This document shows, piece by piece, positions 37,072-45,734 of a stretch of DNA of 64,000 bases. Below the pieces are notes generated by a model. It saw nothing but the letters and a program-made list of their open reading frames with translations, ran no database searches and was not told the DNA's origin. The translations under genes and the position numbers were made by a program. Position 1 is the stretch's first letter, and the number at the start of each line of letters is the position of its first letter. This stretch comes from Selenomonas dianae (lineage in GTDB: Bacteria; Bacillota; Negativicutes; Selenomonadales; Selenomonadaceae), in the NCBI RefSeq assembly GCF_030644225.1, contig NZ_CP128650.1, positions 2,160,001 to 2,224,000 on the forward strand, written 5' to 3'.

Positions 37072-37860
37072 TTAGTCCTCTTCCATATGTCTGATGTATT
37101 CCGAACCGATTGCCTCACGCACAGCCGCAAGCGTCGGTGCGAGCAGCTGCCGTGCTTCCTCACGCGTCGGTGCTGCCGCCGTGACGCGCACGAGACACCC
37201 GTCCGCCTTCGCATAGGTCGCAACGGTCGGATTCTCCCCATCGACGAGTGCGCCGAGGCGGTCGGCGACGGGCGACTCCCCGACGGGCAGTCCCTTTTCC
37301 GCCATCGAATACAGCTTGATGTTCATAGAAACAAAAACCTTGTCGCTTTTCCCGCGCAAAAAGACATCACACGCCGTTTCGAACATCGGCACCATCTCCT
37401 TCGGCGGTCCCGGGAGCATGATGCACGCCCTGCCGTCCTTCTCGATGATCACGCCGGGTGCTGTGCCGTGGTCGTTCCGGAGGACGATCGCGCCCGCGGG
37501 GACGGTCGCCTGTTTGCGCATACTGTCCGAGAGAGGGACACCGCGCTTTGCCGCGCGTTCCTCCAGACGACGCAGCGTCTCCGCATCCTCGACGGGTACG
37601 CAGCCGAAATACGAGATGAGCATCTCCTTCGTCAGATCGTCCTTCGTGGGACCAAGCCCGCCTGTCGTGATGACGCAGTCCGCGCGCGTGTACGCGATGT
37701 CGAGCGCACTGCGCAGCCGCTCGGGGTTGTCGCCCACGACAGTCTGATAGTACGCGTCCAGTCCCATATGCGTGAGTTTTTTGGCGATATGCTGTGCGTT
37801 CGTGTTGACGATGCTGCCCATGAGCAGCTCCGTGCCGACGCTGATGATTTCAACGATCAT
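37072..37860 (-). CDS. cinA: CinA-type molybdopterin-binding-domain protein, short form
   Basis: A 262-residue protein with the MIVEIISVGTELLMGSIVNTN start and TTGGLGPTKDDLTKE motif of the CinA N-terminal (MoaB/MogA-like) domain. The C-terminal nicotinamide-nucleotide amidase domain of full CinA (about 400 residues) is missing, and no fragment of it lies downstream. The N-terminal domain is known as an ADP-ribose/NMN-related pyrophosphatase in CinA proteins. ATG 37860 follows AAGGAG. First gene of the series running to the haemerythrins. Confidence 0.8.
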   Translation of the reverse strand: MIVEIISVGTELLMGSIVNTNAQHIAKKLTHMGLDAYYQTVVGDNPERLRSALDIAYTRADCVITTGGLGPTKDDLTKEMLISYFGCVPVEDAETLRRLEERAAKRGVPLSDSMRKQATVPAGAIVLRNDHGTAPGVIIEKDGRACIMLPGPPKEMVPMFETACDVFLRGKSDKVFVSMNIKLYSMAEKGLPVGESPVADRLGALVDGENPTVATYAKADGCLVRVTAAAPTREEARQLLAPTLAAVREAIGSEYIRHMEED

Positions 37861-38089
37861 GTAATACTCCTTTGCAACCGATAGGTTTTCTACACTATTT
37901 TACTACAAAAGGCCTATATAGAAAAGGTAATTTCATATTTTTTGTCGAAAAATATCAGTGACAGCATCCCTATGCGTACTCCACGCAAACACCTCGTTTC
38001 CATTCATCATTGCTTTTGACAAATCACCATTCTAATGATACGGTATGATAGACGATCATGCGATACTGAAAACACAGAGGAAAAATATA
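37861..38089. promoter_or_regulatory. Divergent intergenic region between cinA and the YdjC-type gene
   Basis: AT-rich, 229 bp. TTGACA at 38016-38021 on the plus strand is a good -35 box, but the -10 options downstream (TACGGT, TATGAT) are weak or badly spaced. GAGGAAAAATA before 38090 is the ribosome-binding site of the next gene. Confidence 0.4.
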
Positions 38090-38935
38090 TTGAAACTAAT
38101 TATCGTAAATGCGGACGATTTCGGGCGGCACACGCTCATCAACCGCGCGGTCGAGCGCGGGGTCGCGGACGGCGTGCTGCGCTCGGCGACGCTCATGCCG
38201 GGCGGCGCGGCGTTCGACGATGCGGCAGCGCTTGCCGCACGCAGCCCGGCGCTCGGGGTCGGCATCCATCTGACGCTCGTGAACGGACAGCCCGTCCTGC
38301 CACCCGCTGAGATCCCGTCGCTCGTGACGGAGACGGGCGTATTTGTCGACGATCATACGGCGTTTGCCGTGCGCCTTCTGCGCGGCGCAGTGCGTCTTGA
38401 TGAGGTGCGTGCGGAACTCGCCGCGCAGCTGCGGCGTGTCGAGGCGGCGGGGATCCATCCGACGCACGCGGACAGTCACCAGCATATGCACGTCCTGCCG
38501 GGCGTGCTCGACATCGTGCTCGATCTCTGCGCGTCGGCGCAGATCCCCGCCATGCGTGCGCCGCGTGCGCCGCTCTTTGCGGGAAACTTCGGCGGCATCG
38601 GGCAGCTCATCGGACGCGTGGGGCTTGCCGTACTCGCCCGCCGTGCGGCGGCAAAGGCGCGGCGGCGCGGCATCCGCACGCCCGATCACTTCGCCGGCAT
38701 CGTTGCGGGCGAGGCGGTAAATACGGCGACACTCACAGAGATAGCGGCGTCTCTCAGAGAAGGCGCGACCGAGGTCATGCTCCACCCCGGCACGGACAAT
38801 GCCGTACTCGTGCGCGACTGCCTCTGGCAGCACGATTTCGAAGCGGAGCTGGCCGCCGTCACATCGTCCGCCGTACGCGACGCACTCACCGCATCGGGTG
38901 CGGCGGCGGTCAATTTTCATGCACTTGTACCGTGA
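38090..38935 (+). CDS. YdjC/ChbG-family carbohydrate deacetylase
   Basis: 281 residues from a TTG start at 38090 (KLIIVNADDFG follows, the family N-terminus), behind GAGGA. An ATG at 38045 in frame has no ribosome-binding site. ADDFG and HADSHQHMHV hold the metal-binding Asp and His residues; HLTLVNG and VMLHPGTDN are further family signatures. Known members remove N-acetyl groups from chitobiose-6-P or hopanoid/lipid-linked GlcNAc (HpnK). A membrane protein gene follows 9 bp on, so a lipid-linked glycan is plausible as substrate. Confidence 0.85.
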   Translation: MKLIIVNADDFGRHTLINRAVERGVADGVLRSATLMPGGAAFDDAAALAARSPALGVGIHLTLVNGQPVLPPAEIPSLVTETGVFVDDHTAFAVRLLRGAVRLDEVRAELAAQLRRVEAAGIHPTHADSHQHMHVLPGVLDIVLDLCASAQIPAMRAPRAPLFAGNFGGIGQLIGRVGLAVLARRAAAKARRRGIRTPDHFAGIVAGEAVNTATLTEIAASLREGATEVMLHPGTDNAVLVRDCLWQHDFEAELAAVTSSAVRDALTASGAAAVNFHALVP

Positions 38936-38944
38936 GGAGGATCT

Positions 38945-40597
38945 ATGCAGAACCATACCTGTCGTACGGCACTGACCGCACTTTTGATCTTCTCGCTGAT
39001 GTTCGCGCTCAACTACTTTATGCCGCTGCACCGTGACGACTACGACTATTCGATGATCTGGCACACGGGCGTTCACATCACCACATTTGCCGATGTATTC
39101 GACTCGCTCCTGCGCCACTATTTCGAGCACGGCGGGCGCATGGTCTCCTTCTTCTTCCTCGATGCGCTGCTGCTCGCGGGCAAGCTCCCCTTTGACATTG
39201 CGAACGCGCTGGTATTCCTCCTGCTCGTCCTGCTGCTCGTGATGCACGCGCGGCGCAGCATCGCCGTCCATGAGCGCCCCGATCTCATCGCCGCCGCGTT
39301 TGTCCTCGCATGGCTCTGCCTCCCGCATTTTGCCGAGGTGACGATCTGGAAATGTGGCGCGACCGTCTACCTCTGGTCGGCAGTGTTCGGGCTGCTCAGT
39401 CTCCTGCCGTACAACATCGGTCTGCGCAGGCTCTGTGCGGGCGAACGCAGACGGCACACGTGGGCGGTGCTCCCGATGTTCTTCGTGGGGCTGCTCGGCA
39501 GCTGGTCAATCGAAAACCTCGCCGTGACCGTCGTCCTTGTCACGTTCGGTGCGGTTCTGTATGCGTGGAAACGGCACGGATTCCTCCCGCCGTGGATGCT
39601 CTCCGGCGCGCTTGGTGCGCTCACGGGGCTGATCCTGCTCGTCGCCGCGCCCGGCAACTACGTCCGCTACGATGAGCAGGGTACGGGCAAGGGAATCCTC
39701 CTGCACATCGGCAACCAGTTCGCGGGGCAGGGTGAGATGATGCTCTACCTCCTGCCCGTCCTCCTCCTCATCCTGACGGCATGGCGGCTCTATCGCCGCA
39801 GCCTCGCGGGCGGAGAAATGCCGCCTGCCGCGTCCGCAGGCAAAGGCATGATCCTCCTGACCGCCGTGCTCGCACTCCTCACCGTTTCCTATTTCACAGG
39901 CGGATGGGTCGCGTCGGGCATCCGCGAGGCCGTGATCGGCGGCGTGCTTACGCCGCTGGGGTTCACAAAACCAAAGACGATCCACCTCTTTACAAACGTG
40001 ATGAATGGCTTCGAGGAAATGGCGATCTACTGGTGCGCCCTGCTGCTCTGCTACGCTCGCCTCAAGCAGCGGCTCGGGCTGACCTCTGCCGCCATCCGTG
40101 CGGCGGCATCGCGTGTCCCCGCCTGCACGGTGCTGCGCACCTATCCCGCCGCACGCTATGCGGCGGTGCTCATGCTCCTCGGTCTCGGCAACAACTTCGT
40201 CATGCTCGCCGCACCGACCTTCCCGGGGCGCGCGACGTTCAGCTCCGCCGCCATGTTCATCACGGCTGCACTGGCACTCCTCAACGACCCTGCCGTCCGC
40301 GCCGCCCTCTGCCCGCGCGGCGGACTGCTCCTCCGCACGGCGGCGGCGCTGCTCGTCGCCTACACCGCAGCAGCCGCCCTCCTCATCACGCACGAGATGA
40401 GCGCGGAGGATGCGGCGCGCATCGCCGCCATCAAGGCGGCGCGCGCACGCGGCGAAACCGTTGTGCATTTCGCTCCCATCCGAACCACGAACCGCGCCCT
40501 GCGCCATGTATTCTACGAGGACTGGGACAACGGCGTAACCGCCGACGGCGCGAAGCAGTATTTCGGACTGACGAACATTGTTGTGGATGGGAAATGA
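38945..40597 (+). CDS. Polytopic membrane protein, DUF6056-type (GT-C-like)
   Basis: A 550-residue protein with 10 or more hydrophobic spans. The first extracytoplasmic loop carries LHRDDYDYS with acidic residues like those of GT-C glycosyltransferases that use polyprenyl-phosphate sugars. GGAGG precedes the ATG by four bases and the gene lies 9 bp after the deacetylase. Inference: it transfers a sugar on the outer face of the membrane, with the deacetylase acting on the same glycan. DUF6056 is my best family guess. Confidence 0.65.
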   Translation: MQNHTCRTALTALLIFSLMFALNYFMPLHRDDYDYSMIWHTGVHITTFADVFDSLLRHYFEHGGRMVSFFFLDALLLAGKLPFDIANALVFLLLVLLLVMHARRSIAVHERPDLIAAAFVLAWLCLPHFAEVTIWKCGATVYLWSAVFGLLSLLPYNIGLRRLCAGERRRHTWAVLPMFFVGLLGSWSIENLAVTVVLVTFGAVLYAWKRHGFLPPWMLSGALGALTGLILLVAAPGNYVRYDEQGTGKGILLHIGNQFAGQGEMMLYLLPVLLLILTAWRLYRRSLAGGEMPPAASAGKGMILLTAVLALLTVSYFTGGWVASGIREAVIGGVLTPLGFTKPKTIHLFTNVMNGFEEMAIYWCALLLCYARLKQRLGLTSAAIRAAASRVPACTVLRTYPAARYAAVLMLLGLGNNFVMLAAPTFPGRATFSSAAMFITAALALLNDPAVRAALCPRGGLLLRTAAALLVAYTAAAALLITHEMSAEDAARIAAIKAARARGETVVHFAPIRTTNRALRHVFYEDWDNGVTADGAKQYFGLTNIVVDGK

Positions 40598-40622
40598 CAT
40601 TTCCGCGCCGCTGTGCTACAAT
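40594..40622 (+). promoter_or_regulatory. Promoter of the CNNM/CorC gene
   Basis: ATGACA (40594-40599), 17 bp and TACAAT (40617-40622) stand 43 bp before the TTG start. The -35 box overlaps the stop codon of the upstream gene. Confidence 0.6.
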
Positions 40623-40664
40623 ACAAGCGAATCTCTATATTTTTGAAAGGAGCTGCATACACCC

Positions 40665-41981
40665 TTGGACAGTTCCCTATCCGATCTTTTTGCACTCATC
40701 CTGCTCATCGTCTGCCTCTCGGCGAACGCCTACTTCGCGCAGATCGAGACCGCGCTCACCGCATCCCATCGCGGACGGCTCGAACGCCTTGAGGGTGACG
40801 GCGACAAGGATGCGGCGGCGGCACTCGCCCTCCTCGAACATCCCGCGCCGCCGCTCGCCATGGCACAGGCGGGCGTCACCTGCACCAGTCTCCTCATGGG
40901 GCTTGGCATCGGTCTCCTCGTCGCGCCCACCTTCGGCAGATTTCTCGCAAAGCTCCTCCCCGGCATGGAGGTCTTTGCTGCCGCGCTCGTTCTCAGCATC
41001 CTCGTCATGACCGCGCTGACCCTGCTCTTCGGCGACTTCCTGCCCAAGCAGATCGCCCTGCAGGATCCCGAGGACATCCTCATGCGCAGCCACCGCTCGA
41101 TCCGTCTGCTCACGCGCCTCACGGCACTGCCGAGCGCGGCACTCGTCTCCGTTTCACGCGGCATCCTCCTCCTCGTCGGCATCAATCCCGAGAACCGCGC
41201 CTCCGTCACGGAGGATGCCGTCAAGGATCTCATGGAGCAGGGTACGGAGGACGGCACCTTTGAAAAGGCGGAACAGGACATGGTCGACCGCATCTTTCAC
41301 ATGAGCGACCAGACCGCCTCCGCCCTCATGACCCCGCGCACACAGATCGCGTGGATCGACCTCGCCGAGACACGCGCCGAGCAGCTGCGCGTCATCCGTG
41401 CGGCAGAACACGACGTATTCCCCGTCGCGTACGAGAACCTCGACGATTTTCGCGGGGTCGTCTACGCAAAGGAACTCCTCGACGCCGTCTTGGGTGGCGC
41501 GGAGCTCGACCTTGCGGACTACATTCGGAAGCCGCTCTTCGTCCCGCGCACCATGGAGGGGTTGCGTGTCCTTGAGAAATTCCGCACAGGTGCGATTCAC
41601 GAGGCGGTCGTCCTCGACGAGTACGGCGGTGTCGTCGGCTTCATCACCATGGGCGACATCATGGAGGAGATCATCGGCAGCGCGACAGGCGATGCCCCCA
41701 CCGGCACGCGAACCGGCGCAGAGGAGACGGCGAACTGGGTCTTTGACGGCCTCTTCCCCATCGACGAGTTCAAGGAGGAGTTCGGCACAGGCGATCTGCC
41801 CGACGAGGATCACGACCACTTCCACACCCTCGGCGGCTTCGTCACCGCCCAGATTGGCCGCATCCCGAAGGTCGGCGAGACCTGCACATGGGACGCATAC
41901 ACCTTCGAAGTTCTGCGCATGGATCGCGCACGCGTCGCCCAGATCCGCATGACGCGAACGGAAGCACCACCCGAAGAATAA
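40665..41981 (+). CDS. HlyC/CorC-type protein: CNNM membrane domain, CBS pair, CorC domain
   Basis: 438 residues from a TTG start behind GAAAGGAG. The N-terminal CNNM/DUF21 domain has about four membrane segments (to about residue 175), starting SLSDLFALILLIVCLSANAYFAQIETAL. A CBS pair follows (MTPRTQIAWIDL, VVLDEYGGVVGFITMGDIMEEIIG), then the CorC/HlyC domain (GDLPDEDHDHFHTLGGFV). Family members export Mg2+ or Co2+, with CBS domains sensing nucleotide-Mg. The label 'haemolysin' in the family is historical. serC follows 22 bp downstream. Confidence 0.9.
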   Translation: MDSSLSDLFALILLIVCLSANAYFAQIETALTASHRGRLERLEGDGDKDAAAALALLEHPAPPLAMAQAGVTCTSLLMGLGIGLLVAPTFGRFLAKLLPGMEVFAAALVLSILVMTALTLLFGDFLPKQIALQDPEDILMRSHRSIRLLTRLTALPSAALVSVSRGILLLVGINPENRASVTEDAVKDLMEQGTEDGTFEKAEQDMVDRIFHMSDQTASALMTPRTQIAWIDLAETRAEQLRVIRAAEHDVFPVAYENLDDFRGVVYAKELLDAVLGGAELDLADYIRKPLFVPRTMEGLRVLEKFRTGAIHEAVVLDEYGGVVGFITMGDIMEEIIGSATGDAPTGTRTGAEETANWVFDGLFPIDEFKEEFGTGDLPDEDHDHFHTLGGFVTAQIGRIPKVGETCTWDAYTFEVLRMDRARVAQIRMTRTEAPPEE

Positions 41982-42003
41982 TAGACACAGAGGGAGAAAT
42001 ACC

Positions 42004-43089
42004 ATGAACGAACGCATTTATAACTTCAACCCCGGTCCCGCCGTCCTGCCCGAGGACGTTCTGAGAGAGGTACAGGCGGAGCTCCTGAACTTTAACGGCA
42101 CAGGTATGTCCATCCTCGAAATCAGCCACCGCTCCCCCGCCTACGACGAGGTGCATCAGCAGACAAAGGCGGACATCAAAGAGCTCATGGGGCTCGGCGA
42201 CGACTACGATGTCGTCTTTACCGCCGGCGGCGCAAGCCAGACCTTCGCCCTCATCCCGCTCAACTTCGCCACCGAGACGCATCCCGGCAGCTACCTGCTC
42301 TCGGGCAGCTTCTCCGAAAAGGCATACGAGGAGGCTGTAAAACTCGGGGTCGGCACCGTCGCCGCCTCGACGAAGGAGGAGAACTACGTGCGCGTCCCGC
42401 GTCCGAACGAAATCCGCATCGCCCCCGACGCCGCCTACCTCCACCTCTGCCTCAACAACACCATCTACGGCACGGAGTACCACTACACCCCCGAGACCGG
42501 CGATGTCCCCCTCTTTGCCGATATGTCCTCCGACATCCTCTCGCGCCCGTGGGACTTTTCCTCCTACGACTTCATCTATGCGGGCGTGCAGAAGAACCTC
42601 GGTCCTGCGGGTGTCGTCCTGAACGTCGCCAAAAAGAAACTGCTCGAAAACACCCCCGCCGAGCTCCCAACCATGCTGCGCTACAGCACCTTCCAAAAGA
42701 ACGACTCCCTCTACAACACCCCGCCCGTCTTCGCCATCTACATGGTCGGCAAAACCGTCCGTTGGATCAAGGAGCACGGCGGCCTCGCCGCCATGGGCGA
42801 AACGAACGCGAAGAAAGCCGCCCTCCTCTACGATGCCATCGACGCATCGGACGGATTCTATCGCGGACACGCAGAAAAGGGCAGCCGCTCGCGCATGAAC
42901 GTCACCTTCCGCCTCGCAAGCGAATCCCTTGAAAAAGACTTCGTCGCACGCGCAAGCGAGCAGGGACTTGCGGGCATCAAGGGACACCGCAGCGTCGGCG
43001 GTATGCGCGCCTCCATCTACAACGCCATGCCACTCGCCGGCGTTGAAAAACTCGCGGCATTTATGGCAGAGTTCCGCAAGAAACACTGA
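42004..43089 (+). CDS. serC: Phosphoserine aminotransferase
   Basis: A 361-residue, full-length PLP enzyme of serine (and B6) biosynthesis: 3-phosphohydroxypyruvate plus glutamate to phosphoserine. NFNPGPAVLPEDVL opens the protein, EISHRSPAY and TAGGASQTF are cofactor/substrate motifs, and AGVQKNLGPAG holds the PLP lysine. SVGGMRASIYNAMP near the end is also typical. GGGAG precedes the ATG. No serA or serB lies in the window. Confidence 0.97.
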   Translation: MNERIYNFNPGPAVLPEDVLREVQAELLNFNGTGMSILEISHRSPAYDEVHQQTKADIKELMGLGDDYDVVFTAGGASQTFALIPLNFATETHPGSYLLSGSFSEKAYEEAVKLGVGTVAASTKEENYVRVPRPNEIRIAPDAAYLHLCLNNTIYGTEYHYTPETGDVPLFADMSSDILSRPWDFSSYDFIYAGVQKNLGPAGVVLNVAKKKLLENTPAELPTMLRYSTFQKNDSLYNTPPVFAIYMVGKTVRWIKEHGGLAAMGETNAKKAALLYDAIDASDGFYRGHAEKGSRSRMNVTFRLASESLEKDFVARASEQGLAGIKGHRSVGGMRASIYNAMPLAGVEKLAAFMAEFRKKH

Positions 43090-43105
43090 TTCCAATTGCA
43101 CACAC

Positions 43106-43145
43106 AAAAAGGGGCTGCTGCACGTTTATTTCGTACAGCAGCCCC
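43106..43145. terminator. Terminator between serC and the nucleoside gene cluster
   Basis: GGGGCTGCTG (43111-43120) pairs with CAGCAGCCCC (43136-43145). The minus strand has a T-run after the stem, so it ends the nucleoside operon; it also serves serC. Confidence 0.85.
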
Positions 43146-43177
43146 CATGATTTGCAGCGGTGCCTTTTTTGTTTCAC

Positions 43178-44374
43178 CTACCAGACAAACAATCCGCAGA
43201 TGGCGGCAGACAGCAGGGAGACCAGCAATCCGGAGAGTATCATGTAGGACACGTTGCGCGCGACGATCGTGTTGCTCTCGCTGTCAACGAGCCCCTTAAA
43301 GCAGCCGAGGATGATGCCGATTGTCCCGAGGTTGGCGAATGACGTAATGAACACGGTCATCACAGCCTGCATATGCGCGGGCCACGTCCGGACGACATCC
43401 TAGATCTGCAGCATGACGACAAACTCGTTCGTGATGAACTTCGTCCCCATGTACTGCGCAATCTGGAATGCCTCTGCCGGCGCAAGCCCAAGCAGCCACG
43501 CGAATGGGAACAGCACGACGCCGAGGATGAGCTCAAGCGAGAGCGATGGGTGCAGCACGCCGAGAAGGAGGTCAACGCACTTGAGCAGCGCAACGATGGC
43601 GATGACGTTCGCACAGATGATGAGCACGAGGCGTCCTGCGCCGATGATCGACTCCGCAAGGTAGGAGAAGAACGGCTCGCGCCCCCCTCCCTCGTGGATC
43701 GTTGCAATCGTATCCTCCTCCGGCGCAACCTTCACGGGATGGAGGAGCGAGGAGACGAGCAGCGCGTTGATGACATTCAGCGGGATTGCCGTGACGACAT
43801 ACTCCGCCGGCATCATCTTGACATAGACGGCGATGAGTGCCGCCGTCACGCAGCTCATCGACATGAGGCCGATGGTCAGCACGCGTTCCTTGCTCATCTT
43901 CATGAGCTGGAGTTTCGACACGGCGAGTGCCTCCGTGTTGTCGAGAAACATCATCTCGATGGCGAAGAACGACTCGAACTTCGGCGCGCGCGTGAGAAAT
44001 GTGAGCAGTTTGCCAATCCAACGAATGACGAACGGCAAAATGCCGAAATACGTGAGGATGTCAAACATCGGCACAACGAAGAGGATCGGCAGCAGTGCCG
44101 CAGCGAAGAAGTTCATCTGCGGCACGTTGACCCAGTCGGGGAACACGAACGCGATGCCGACGTACGAGATGTTGATCAGCTCCGTGAATCCGGCCGCAGC
44201 GGCTGTAATCATCTCGCGCCCGATCTCGAACGAGGTCAGAAACCACGCGAGCATGAGGTTCAGCGTGAGCAGAGAGGCGACCGAACGCCACTGGATCTCC
44301 TTGCGGTTCCGTGAGGCGAGTACACCGATTCCGAGGAACACAACAAGGCCGAGCAAGTTGACGAAGAAAAACAT
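43178..44374 (-). pseudogene. nupC: NupC-family nucleoside transporter broken by an in-frame TAG
   Basis: A concentrative nucleoside transporter (CNT) of about 400 residues whose reading frame is cut by TAG at 43402-43400. The same frame continues with DVVRTWPAHMQAVMTVFITSFANLGTIG, which fits the conserved C-terminus of NupC and ends at 43178. Upstream parts include NEFVVMLQI just before the stop. Everything else looks intact, so this is a recent nonsense mutation, a base-call error, or readthrough. A product stopping at TAG would lose about 73 residues and the last membrane spans. Start: ATG 44374 behind GGGGGGG, or ATG 44386. It closes the nucleoside operon. Confidence 0.85.
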
Positions 44375-44398
44375 ACGCCCCCCCATAGGAATTTATGC

Positions 44399-45721
44399 TT
44401 AGTATCGAACGACCTTGTCTTTCTCCACACGGGCATAGACGAGCGGACGGACGGGCGGCTCCTCTGTGCCGATGGTAATCGCCGCGCGGTAGAGCTGCGC
44501 CGCGCTGTCGCCGCGCTGTGTGCTGTCCGTGTAGAGCGTTGCGATGACATCGTCCGACTTCACTGCGTCGCCGTACTTCTTGTGCAGGATGAGACCGGCG
44601 GCGAAATCAATCGGACTGTCCTTCGTCTCACGCCCCGCACCGAGCACGACGCTCACCGCGCCGATTTTCTCCGCGTCCATGGCCGTGATGTAGCCGTCTG
44701 CGTTCGCGCGGATCTGCACCTGCACGGCCGCCTGCGGGAATTTCGAGGCGTCGCGCAGGACGGCATCATCACCGCCCTGCCGCCGCACCATCGTACAGAA
44801 TGTCTCGAACGCCGACCCGTCTGCAATCGACTGCTCCGCCATGCGGCGGCACTCCTCAATCGTGCCCTTGCCGACGAGGTAGAGCATATTCTCCGCGAGT
44901 TGGAGCGACACCTCCGTCAGGTCATGCGGTCCTTTGCCGCGCAGCACGTCCATCGACTCCGCGACCTCGATGCTGTTGCCGATGCCGAGTCCGAGCGGCG
45001 TGTCCATGTCGGTAATCAGTGCGACGGTGCGCCGTCCTGCGCCCTCGCCGATGGCGACCATCGTCTGTGCAAGCGCGATGGCATCGTCGAGCGTCTTCAT
45101 GAATGCGCCCGAGCCCGTCTTGACATCGAGCAGAATGCAGTCCGAGCCGGCGGCGAGCTTCTTGCTCATGATCGAGGACGCGATCAGCGGGATCGCGTCG
45201 ACCGTCGCCGTCACGTCGCGCAGTGCGTAGAGTTTCTTGTCCGCCGGCGCGAGGTTGCCCGACTGCCCGATGACGGACACGCCGCACTCGTTCACGATGG
45301 AGAAGAATTTTTCGCGCGAAATCGCCGTCTCATAGCCGGGGATGGCCTCCAGTTTGTCCACGGTGCCGCCCGTGTGCCCAAGACCGCGACCGCTCATCTT
45401 CGCGACGCGCCCACCGCAGGCGGCGACAATCGGGGCGCAGATGAGCGTCGTCTTGTCGCCGACGCCGCCGGTGGAGTGCTTGTCCACCTTTTTGCCGGCA
45501 ATCGCCGAGAGGTCGACACGGTCGCCCGAGTCCGCCATTGCAATCGTCAGCTCCGTCGTCTCCTGTGCCGTCATGCCGTTGAACCAGATTGCCATCAGCA
45601 TGGCGGACATCTGGTAGTCGGGAATCTCGCCCGCGACATAGCCTTCGACCATATAGCGCAGCTCCTCGGCAGTGAGTGTGCCGCCATGCTTTTTCTTCGT
45701 AATCAGGTCATACATGCGCAT
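44399..45721 (-). CDS. pdp: Pyrimidine-nucleoside phosphorylase
   Basis: A 440-residue enzyme that splits uridine, thymidine and deoxyuridine with phosphate. KVDKHSTGGVGDKTT is the family signature, MSGRGLGHTGGTVDKLE and DVKTGSGAFM are active-site motifs. ATG 45721 lies eight bases after GAGGAGG; an in-frame GTG upstream overlaps deoB. Length and sequence fit the Pdp/DeoA group; choosing between them is inference. It follows deoB by 13 bp. Confidence 0.93.
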   Translation of the reverse strand: MRMYDLITKKKHGGTLTAEELRYMVEGYVAGEIPDYQMSAMLMAIWFNGMTAQETTELTIAMADSGDRVDLSAIAGKKVDKHSTGGVGDKTTLICAPIVAACGGRVAKMSGRGLGHTGGTVDKLEAIPGYETAISREKFFSIVNECGVSVIGQSGNLAPADKKLYALRDVTATVDAIPLIASSIMSKKLAAGSDCILLDVKTGSGAFMKTLDDAIALAQTMVAIGEGAGRRTVALITDMDTPLGLGIGNSIEVAESMDVLRGKGPHDLTEVSLQLAENMLYLVGKGTIEECRRMAEQSIADGSAFETFCTMVRRQGGDDAVLRDASKFPQAAVQVQIRANADGYITAMDAEKIGAVSVVLGAGRETKDSPIDFAAGLILHKKYGDAVKSDDVIATLYTDSTQRGDSAAQLYRAAITIGTEEPPVRPLVYARVEKDKVVRY

Positions 45722-45734
45722 GGGTCGATCCTCC

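Noticed and set aside
35248-37884. 878-codon plus-strand open frame across the SGNH hydrolase and cinA genes
   Set aside because: Crosses two well-supported minus-strand genes, low-complexity Arg/His-rich translation, no ribosome-binding site.
43400-43402. Pyrrolysine or other programmed reading of the nupC amber codon
   Set aside because: No pyl genes, no special downstream hairpin and no reason for such a residue in a nucleoside transporter.
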